Assembly: GCA_964030475.1 (NCBI GenBank)
Contig: CAXIPT010000002.1
Location: 640,138-704,137 of the forward strand
Length of the DNA: 64,000 nt
DNA from: Tethya wilhelma
Taxonomy: Eukaryota > Porifera > Demospongiae > Tethyida > Tethyidae
Reading direction: 5' to 3'
Position 1 is the first letter of the stretch. Each line of letters begins with the position of its first letter. The position numbers and the translations under genes were made by a program. This document shows, one piece after another, positions 56,923 to 64,000 of the stretch. The notes under the pieces were generated by a model, which saw nothing but the letters and a program-made list of their open reading frames with translations, ran no database searches and had not been told where the DNA came from.

Positions 56923-58273
56923 CAGTGGTGTAGCCTCCAGTACAGTTGGTACGGTTTCAACTGTACCCGCACTTTTGGTTGGATTTCAACTCTTATTATA
57001 ATATTCAATTGCTAATTATTTGTTTGTCAGTAAGCAGTTAGTGTGGGTGAAACATTTCTGAATCCCATACACAGCCTAAGTAATAATAAGATTCACAATT
57101 AATGCTTACAACTTACTACAGCCACAAGAAATGAATCAAACATGTACTACAGCCACAAGAATGAATCAAACATGTACCACTATAACTTGACTAAAGCACA
57201 TGACTCGAGCTAGGTACCACATGGTCAATCATGGCTAAGTTGGTTTTATTTTATTTTTTATTTTAAATTGAAGTATGTGAACACGTGACATGACTAGCGC
57301 TAGCTTTTAAGTTTACATATGGAAACATTGCACCATGATTTGGAAGATAATTACAATCGGCAAAATATGCATATGACGTCACGTTGATGACGTTGACCCA
57401 ATACAATTTACGGGTACTTGCTAATTTTTCTTACGCCTACTAGTCTACTGAGTATTTCTCAGAGACTATGGGCGCTTTTCACTGAGCTACATGTATCTTT
57501 CACTCACATTGTATCCTTTGCAGCTAAGCCATAAGAACTATGAGTCACTGTGCTAACCTCCGAAGGCTGGAGAGACTTGATTACAAAGAACTTACTGAAA
57601 TTAAACCGCTCAGAGCAAAAAAGGCGAAGCCTGAAGACCATGACGCCCATGAGACACACATATAGCGCTGAGGCTTGATATACCATCTTACTTGTTGGGT
57701 AGCAATAGCTATCCGTTATACCTCTGATCAGCAGTTAGTAGGCCCTTGTTTACTAGACTTATTCCAAGCCAGCTGCTTGAGTCAAAATTAGCACCCGACA
57801 AATACTGTTCAAAGCGTCTATATTTGGTATCAAATGAAAGCTAAACTTCCTATGATATCATGGAAATGCGTAATGGTGGGGTATTCCCTTGCGCTTTGAT
57901 AAAATACTATTTTTAGGTAATGCACCATATTGGGCTTGTACTGATTAATATATGCGGAACGGTCTGACCTCATAGCCTAATATGCAAATTAGCACTGTAG
58001 TGCACGCTTCGAATTCCAGCTTGCGATGAACCAGATGATAGATTAATGGTGTCTGAAGGTATAGGTGAGCGTATTTGACAATTGTATGACAAAATAAAAG
58101 TTTGCAGGTCTATTTTGTTCAAAATTAGAGATAGATTTGCATATAGCTCAATACAAAACAGCTTGTACTTTCTGTAGTAAAACATGAGTGGCAGCTGTAT
58201 GGAAAATCTGACACAATGTTTCCATAATATTATGATTAACCGTACCACTGTAATTTTCAAGGCTACACCCCTG
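56923..58273. mobile_element. 1.35-kb hAT-like element carrying the 0.92-kb element
   Basis: Ends CAGTGGTGTAGCCT and AGGCTACACCCCTG (with minor mismatches). No intact gene. The target duplication is not clear. Its interior contains copy 2 of the 0.92-kb TIR element at 57316-58226. Confidence 0.65.
57316..58226 (-). mobile_element. 0.92-kb TIR element, copy 2 (uninterrupted)
   Basis: Reverse-orientation copy of 21763-23448 lacking the 0.77-kb insert. One TIR is intact (CATATGGAAACATTG), the other has an extra AT. It serves as the empty-site reference for the nested element of copy 1. Confidence 0.8.
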
Positions 58274-59137
58274 CAAAAGGCGTTGAGCTAGTTTTGACCA
58301 CACAAAGTAACTTCTTTTCATCCGAACTAGGATCTTTTGCACTCGTTTACTGCCTAAATGTGTCAAAACAAGAACTAGAAAGCTTTTAAAACCTGTACAT
58401 AAATTCATACACTTAAATTCAGCCATCTTTTGTAGGTAGAGTTCAAAGGTTGTTAATTACCACGTGGCAATAAATGCACGTGTGCATTAGCAAACTCCAA
58501 CTACTGCTGCTACTCAAGTTTTTTGTAGGGACTAACCAGTCTCTGATAGCTTTCAGATTTTACTGTTTAAAGAACAAGTATAGTAAAAATTTCATTAAAC
58601 TGAGCAGTGTAGGAATGGGCAGTGCTGTAAAAAGTAAGGAAACAAGGCATGCATGTCCCAATCAGTTCGGCACATGACTACTTCATTTAGCCTAATTAAG
58701 TCTTACAGTAAACTAAGGGTTTTGAGAGTTAATCAACTATTACAACATTGCCTAGGTTGCTTGCTTTGAGCCAACATACTGATTGGTTGCATGATCTATG
58801 ACTTCAAACCATTATCGTATCAACCGTCATGTACAGCAATGCATATCAATATTTCATTTGACAGGATGCATGAGGAATTTGAAATGAAAATGAAGTAGTC
58901 ATGTGCCGAACTGATTGGGACATGCATGCCTTGTTTCCTTACTTTTTACAGCACTGCCCATTCCTACACTGCTCATGCATTTTTATGAAATTTTTACTAT
59001 ACTTGTACCATAGTTAGGTCTTACTTCAAAGGTACCGCCTAAGTTTACATATCCCATGTACACTGGCTAACCACCAGTAGTAACTCTAGAGCAAGCCAGG
59101 GTACATGGTGGTTTTACCCTAGGGTACATCAGCTGAG

Positions 59138-59143
59138 TTTATT
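59138..59143 (-). terminator. candidate polyadenylation signal
   Basis: AATAAA on the minus strand, about 205 bases after the stop codon of the phosphorylase-fold gene. Position is reasonable; use is not shown. Confidence 0.35.
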
Positions 59144-59347
59144 TAGTGACCACTATGGTACAAGTCATCTACATACAACAGCCCTCAGGAGTACAATTAC
59201 CATACACACTAGATACTCATAGTACAAATATTACTTGTACAATAATGAATAGCAGTAAAACTTCCTGATCTTTGGTATGCCATGCATATCAGGTCATGTG
59301 TGATTGTGTGTTTAGGATTAATTGGCTTACCTAAGTTTCTTTTCTGC

Positions 59348-60276
59348 TCACTTATCACTTTTATGTACAAAGCTACCCTTCCCTCTAGTCTTCTCAAGGC
59401 AGTAATGAACAAAATCAGCAGCTGCTTTGGCTGCAGTGAACTGCCATCGCTTATCCTTCTGGTTGTCTCCATAGTCGGCAACTCCTTTGATCACAATCAC
59501 ACTGAGGGGTCGGCGCTTACTCTGAGACTCATGTTCCATCCATTCGATCATTTTGAGCATTGAGCACCCTTCCATGTCACCTCCAATGGTTCGTGCCATT
59601 AGATCCATATAGCCTTTCTTCAAATCTTGTGATCTCATCAACGTTTCACTGCTCACAATGGTACCTACTTTGGCTTTTGCGATGCGGCCTTCTTTAGACA
59701 CCTGGAATTCCTTTATAGCCTCCCATTCCATGGTCTTGTTCTTAAAGTGGCCCAAAAGCTCATTTTTAATAGCAGCACGCTGACCTCGTTGAGCAACCTC
59801 TATTTGGCCACCAGCACTTCCCTGAATAGCTGAGATTTGTGAGGCATCTTCAATGAGGTCAGAGATCATGACGTCTGCAAACTTCACAGTGGCATAGTTT
59901 TTTCCGTAAGCAACTCCAACTCCAATAATGGCTTCAGCATTGGGAAAGACATCCAAAGCTGATTTGAGTGGTATTTCAGATTTCATGCCTTGTTCAGTTG
60001 TCACCACAGCAACCATGTATCCTCCAAACTTTCCGATAACACTGTTATTCTCAGGCAAAAGGAGGGATGTCTCAAGATTAGGTATAGGAGGTTGGAGTTT
60101 CTCAAACACAGCCCACATTTCATTCTCATTGCAAGTGAGGAGAATAAGTTTAACCGCTTCCTTGAGAGGTTGAAGGTCCACTTCATCACTGGGCCCACTA
60201 GGATTATGAGCTTTGATGATTTTCTTCATTTCACTTTCCATGTACATAGGCTCCTCTACTGGAATGGTTATAGCTG
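59348..60276 (-). CDS. nucleoside-phosphorylase-fold (PNP_UDP) protein, last exon
   Basis: A single long exon of about 309 codons after the acceptor TTATGTACAG at 60277, ending in a stop at 59348. The first 80 residues are helical and hydrophilic (MESEMKKIIKAHN, LKEAVKLILLTCNENEMWAV). From residue about 90 it shows the PNP/MTAN fold: a first strand MVAVVTTEQG, AEAIIGVGVAYGKNYATVKF (substrate-loop glycines), GGDMEGCSMLKMIEWME (the DMEG ribose-binding signature), and VIKGVADYGDNQKDKRWQFT followed by AAKAAADFVHYCL. Such domains hydrolyse or phosphorolyse nucleosides; in invertebrates and fungi they also occur as modules of NLR-like and death-domain immune proteins. The upstream exon was not found. 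No damage is seen. AATAAA on the minus strand lies at 59143-59138. Confidence 0.75.
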
Positions 60277-60659
60277 TACATAAATAAAGCAAAATAAAAA
60301 ATAATTACAATGCTAGTAAAAGAGAAAAGATTTGATGGACTATAATTAGATCTGCAATTAATTTTGTTAAATTTTGTGTTTAGTGAAGGACAATTCTATG
60401 TGATCATATTCATTTATAACAACAAATTATTGCTTTCAAAGTTTGTGGAATTAGAAGGTGCACATTGTGTATATATAAAACCTACATTAACATTATAACT
60501 TTTGATTGTCGTATTACCAGAAGAAAGCCAAACAATGTAGCAAGTAAAAAAAACATCATCATTATAAACTAGATCAAAATCACTGGTTAATGAATCCTTT
60601 TCAATTAATTTCTCCGAGCTAGAGGTCAAGGTAATAACGAATGGGCCTTCTTAGAAAAC

Positions 60660-60724
60660 AATGATTAACACATGAGGTACACTCACTAATTCTGTAGATG
60701 AGTGTACCTCATGTGTTAATCATT
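60660..60724. repeat. perfect 26-bp inverted repeat hairpin
   Basis: AATGATTAACACATGAGGTA continuing to 26 bases at 60660-60685 is exactly inverted at 60699-60724 around a 13-base loop (CTAATTCTGTAGA). Both arms lie upstream of the phosphorylase-fold exon and of the CR1-like fragment. Confidence 0.9.
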
Positions 60725-60833
60725 AAATAATTAATAATATTCTAATAAAATAATTTTATTACACCTGCAATTGTAGTGGTGCTGGGAGTAAAGCTTGGGT
60801 ATTTTTTTGTCAAGGTAGCACTTTTTACATAAC

Positions 60834-61900
60834 TTGAGCATCAATTCTTCAACATGCCACCAAAGTCAAAAAAGAACTGTGAGCTATATATGCTTGCAAG
60901 AAATAAAGACAAGTGAGGACAGCTTGAAGTGCTCTGGACCCTGTGCAGCCGTTACAACGAACCACTACAAGAAGATTGTAAACTTCGGTCAGCCGTTTAC
61001 TTGTTTGTTCTATACCAGGATGAAACACCAAGATGAATTAACAGCTCTTCGGGATGAGGTAGCTTCGCTAAAGCAAACACTTCAAGCACTAATTCAGCTC
61101 CACCCAAGAGCCGTCAGACGCTACTAGTGACCTGCCATATCTCTCTTCTGGCCCTCCCCGGCCCCACGGAAACACTGATAGTAAGCTATCCTCAGTTAAT
61201 GCTCTAAATACATATGTAAACACAAACACTTACTTAGTAGAAAGTCCTCCCAGAAATGTCCGTATATTGAAGGATATGGAATCTGTTTGTGAGATTATTT
61301 AATCTGTATGTCCGACTCTAACTGAACAATCGATATGTAATTGCTCAAGACTTGGCAAGTATTCTGAGACTTGCTCTAGACCCATACAAGACAAACTTGC
61401 TCGTTCTTGTGATGTCAGCTTGATACTTTTAAGCAGACACAAACTATCAGGCCTTGATCAATTGCACAAAAAGATCTACACCAAGCCTTACATGATCATG
61501 GCAGAAAAACAAATAAAATCTACATTGTTCAAGGAGAGAAGATCTCTTATTGAGTCTGGTATAAGTAGACAGATGATAAAATATGAGGAAACACTTTACT
61601 TGTGGCTAACAAAAACATGGTACCACCATTGTTCTGTTTTTGAAGCCTAATTCATCCATAAGGTGGTCTAGCTCACCTTCAAGATCCAAGTCGCCGCACA
61701 ACTCAAATTCTTGTTCAAACAATTCTACCCCTTCACCTATCGATGCTTCACACATAATACAATCTCCTCCCACTGACACAGCACTTGACATGTCGATAAT
61801 TCGTCCTGACTACAAGACACAAATCAATCTAATGATAAAGACTATACCTTACAACATGTTATTTCAATTCAAGAAGTCTGTCAACAAATTGTCCAATTTT
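60834..61900 (+). pseudogene. CR1-like retrotransposon ORF1 relic with PHD-type finger
   Basis: Segments in shifting frames: TSEDSLKCSGPCAA with a later NFGQPFTCLFYTRMKHQDEL, a damaged PHD-like zinc finger; a coiled coil ELTALRDEVASLKQTLQALI ending in a stop at about 61127; then after a gap KERRSLIESGISRQMIKYEE, and a Ser/Pro/Asn-rich part near 61640-61760. This order is familiar from ORF1 of CR1/L2-type non-LTR elements of invertebrates. No reverse transcriptase follows. It ends at the inverted-repeat arm at 61930. Confidence 0.45.
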
Positions 61901-61929
61901 CAAATTCTAGTTTACTCTTCAAACTTTGA

Positions 61930-62045
61930 CATTACAAGTAGTATAAATTTCAAAAAAAATAAGTAGTGTAGGAATGGACAGTGCGGTAAAAAGCATTGGA
62001 ACAAGACATGTCTCAATTTCGGCACATGACTACTTCATTTTTGAT
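61930..62045 (+). repeat. inner left arm L8 of the family
   Basis: ACAAGTAGTATAAATTTC to GGCACATGACTACTTCATTT. The following 62046-62231 matches loop sequence found near 47690-47830 in reverse, but a right arm is missing; the LTR element follows. Confidence 0.75.
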
Positions 62046-62236
62046 TTATTCTTGATCCCTAATATGGATCCTTCCTTCAGGGTGTCATAAAATTAAAAAT
62101 TAATGCATGCAATTATCTGTACTACTATAGTACCATATCTTATTGTTGCATTTGTTCAAATTCCTATTAATCAGTTGACTAAGCAGTGAAGTAAACCATA
62201 ACAAGACAGGCAACTTAAACTGGACTGCATGCCAGC

Positions 62237-62691
62237 TGTAAAGGAGCCGAGCGTGAAGTTGAGCGCCGATAAGATGTTCGATTCAAAAACGGAGGACAAA
62301 TACAACAAAAATGCTCCTAGCTTTATAATGTTATATAGCAAATCCTAGCCTATGACCTAATCCCTATACAAAACATCAAAGAAATAAACCAATACAGGAA
62401 ATAATAACTAAAGAAAAACCACAAGTAAAACCAAGCACCAATGCATGTCTGACCATGTTGATCCTAGCATACACAAAATAAGGAAACAAACTCAAAAGCA
62501 TAACTGGAAAATGAACATACATCATACATCAACAGCTCAGGTAGCTTAGGATATTAAAACACATGAAAAGCCTAGATATTGCACAAGGAATAGCCTAGAT
62601 CACAACAATAAAGAAACCACATCCCCCATTACAAATTCCTATACACAATTTTCCTAAAAATAAATTAGCCAAATAAGTCCAATCCTTCACA
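62237..62691 (-). repeat. LTR (3' LTR in element orientation)
   Basis: 455 bases, TGTAAAGGAG...CCTTCACA on the plus strand. It differs from the other LTR by a ~10-base indel near 62278 and a handful of substitutions or small indels, which indicates fairly recent insertion. Confidence 0.9.
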
Positions 62692-62980
62692 CTTGTTCCC
62701 CCTTCTCCTGCAGTAAACTTGTTTACTGCGACAATGAAAATGAAATCCATTGTCTCAAATCTTCTAACTTCAGTCTCTCCCACTTCTTCAATGTCCATTG
62801 TAAATTCACCATAGGTCCATTAATGAACCCTGCAAAATCACGTTCTCTCCAATTGCACACTCTCTCAATATTACGACTGCACATCTGGCCAGTCCTAACT
62901 AGCTTGGTCACGATCTTAAATCATGCATCTCAAGCTCTGTCTCTCAAAAGACCCTTCCTCTTTCCACTATAAATCACGAT

Positions 62981-63433
62981 CTATCTCCTTTCACCACTGT
63001 ATCCATAATTCTCGAATCCTCTGTATCTCCTAGTCTGTTTTTCCTCTTCCACTTGGGCAATAAAAACTCTCAACGAAACTCTCAACGTGGTCCACATTCC
63101 CACGATCCTGCATGACACCCACTCCACGGTGTCCTCACTCACGCTCTCTTGTCCCTCAACTTGGACTTGTCTCCGTCTACAGCCACTGACCTGCAGGTAG
63201 CTCTCACCTAACTCCCCTGCCTCACTGCCAGCCTCCTGCTGTCTCCTGGAAACCACCTGGCGTGTACACCAAGCCTGGAGCGCCTCCTTCCTGGCTTCTG
63301 ACTCTCTATATTCTCTCTCCTCTCCTGCCCCTCTTCTAATAATGAACAGACTCTTGCTCCTCCCTGATCCTCCGTATATCTTCCAATCACGAAAGCAAAA
63401 TTCCACAATGTGGCTAGTTGCTCTCTTGGTCAT
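62981..63433 (-). CDS. small basic/acidic frame inside the LTR element
   Basis: From ATG at 63433 (MTKRATSHIVEFCFRDWKIY) to a stop at 62981, about 150 codons, rich in Arg, Glu and Gln (AGEEREYRESEARKEALQAW). There is no zinc knuckle or protease motif. It could be the remains of a gag start or a non-coding frame. Confidence 0.3.
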   Translation of the reverse strand: MTKRATSHIVEFCFRDWKIYGGSGRSKSLFIIRRGAGEEREYRESEARKEALQAWCTRQVVSRRQQEAGSEAGELGESYLQVSGCRRRQVQVEGQESVSEDTVEWVSCRIVGMWTTLRVSLRVFIAQVEEEKQTRRYRGFENYGYSGERR

Positions 63434-63498
63434 CTCTTGGCTGCTCCCTCCAGTTAGCTCCTGGTTGTGGGCCTCGACGATGTTCGAAGTCGATTGTG

Positions 63499-63516
63499 AT
63501 CCCACCGCTGCCACCA
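63499..63516 (-). promoter_or_regulatory. tRNA-Leu primer binding site
   Basis: TGGTGGCAGCGGTGGGAT on the minus strand, complementary to the CCA-bearing 3' end of eukaryotic tRNA-Leu (...ATCCCACCGCTGCCACCA). It lies two bases inside the 5' LTR of the element. Confidence 0.85.
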
Positions 63517-63518
63517 AA

Positions 63519-63983
63519 TGTAAAGGAGCCGAGCGTGAAGTTGAGCGCCGATGACTGTTTAAGATGTTTGATTCAAAAACGGAGGACAAATACAACAAAA
63601 ATGCTCCTAGCTTTATAATATTATATAGCAAATCCTAGCCTATGACCTAATCCCTATATACAAAACATCAAAGAAATAAACCAATACAGGAAATAAGAAC
63701 TAAAGAAAAACCACAAGTAAAACCAAACACCAATGCATGTCTGACCATGTTGATCCTAGCATACACAAAATAAGGAAATAAACTCAAAAGCATAACTGGA
63801 AAATGAACAGACATCATACATCAACAGCTCAGGTAGCTTAGGATATTAAAACACATGAAAAGCCTAGATATTGCACAAGGAATAGCCTAGATCACAACAA
63901 TAAAGAAACCACATCCCCCCGCACAAATTCCTATACACAATTTTCCTAAAAATAAATTAGCCAAATAAGTCCAATCCTTCACA
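63519..63983 (-). repeat. LTR (5' LTR in element orientation)
   Basis: 465 bases with TG...CA ends, a direct copy of 62237-62691. It is followed by the CCAGC target duplication at 63984-63988. Confidence 0.9.
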
Positions 63984-64000
63984 CCAGCCAAGAATTAGGT

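Larger units (their letters stand above)
56645..59012. repeat. arms L7 and R8, interrupted by a hAT-like element
   Basis: L7 is split: 56645-56922 and 58274-58690. The rejoined text (CATTTCCAGGGAAACAA + AAGGCGTTGAGCTAG) matches other left arms. R8 (58884-59012) is the inverted inner arm across a loop of about 190 bases. Confidence 0.75.
62237..63983 (-). mobile_element. complete short LTR retrotransposon, non-autonomous
   Basis: Two direct LTRs (62237-62691 and 63519-63983) bound an interior of only 827 bases. CCAGC stands on both outer sides (62232-62236 and 63984-63988). In minus orientation the interior begins two bases after the 5' LTR with TGGTGGCAGCGGTGGGAT, an 18-base complement of the 3' end of tRNA-Leu, and ends with the purine-rich AGGAGAAGGGGGAACAAG before the 3' LTR. 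No protease, reverse transcriptase or integrase fits, so mobility would rely on a partner element. Confidence 0.9.

Noticed and set aside
1..64000. Bacterial-type systems (operons, CRISPR arrays, phage genes)
   Set aside because: Intron-bearing genes, microsatellites and eukaryotic transposons show a nuclear animal genome; no array of spaced direct repeats was seen.

Overview
The window is animal nuclear DNA, most likely from a sponge (demosponge-like). It is AT-rich, has genes split by short GT-AG introns, and is packed with DNA transposons, MITEs and microsatellites. Phylum is inferred from general character only; no rRNA, tRNA, CRISPR array or operon-like gene row was noticed. Four isolated N positions (about 16226, 19775, 36355, 43817) suggest a draft assembly.

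Layout. 1-7.4 kb: mostly anonymous, with a tandem duplication, two small palindromic MITEs, one probable terminal exon on the minus strand and a tandem pair of exon-like blocks. 7.45-14.4 kb: two head-to-tail repeat units sharing the same start and end sequences; they hold a 39-bp minisatellite, a 1.1-kb TIR element and a long TG tract. 14.46-16.15 kb: seven phase-consistent minus-strand exons of midasin (MDN1). 16.9-19.2 kb: unknown NLS protein fragment, an Ig-like exon and a duplicated transposase-like fragment.

20.7-30.8 kb is the most interesting part. A plus-strand locus with a CXXC zinc-finger exon is followed by an OTU-protease-like exon. That exon is cut by three separate transposable elements: an 8.24-kb TTAA-flanked transposon with its own SAP-domain gene, a 161-bp MITE and a 365-bp hAT-like MITE. 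Removing each element together with one copy of its target duplication keeps the reading frame at all three junctions, yet the exon also carries two stop codons and a dinucleotide frameshift, so it is now a pseudogene.

30.8-44.4 kb: a 1.15-kb foldback palindrome, a Helitron-like N-terminal gene, a multi-exon Tnp2/CACTA-like transposase with a divergent companion reading frame, a large repetitive-family gene with two lesions, and the 3' end of an LTR retrotransposon. 45.6-62.1 kb: a dense cluster of one inverted-repeat family, interrupted by a Tc1/mariner-type transposon (dead DDE transposase) and by nested hAT-like elements. 59.3-60.3 kb: last exon of a nucleoside-phosphorylase-fold gene, apparently intact. 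60.8-61.9 kb: decayed ORF1 of a CR1-like retrotransposon. 62.2-64 kb: a complete but very short LTR retrotransposon with target duplication, tRNA-Leu primer site and polypurine tract.

Probable host genes are therefore few (MDN1, the CXXC/OTU locus, the phosphorylase-fold gene, perhaps the Ig-like and 5.1-kb exons). Almost everything else is transposon-derived.
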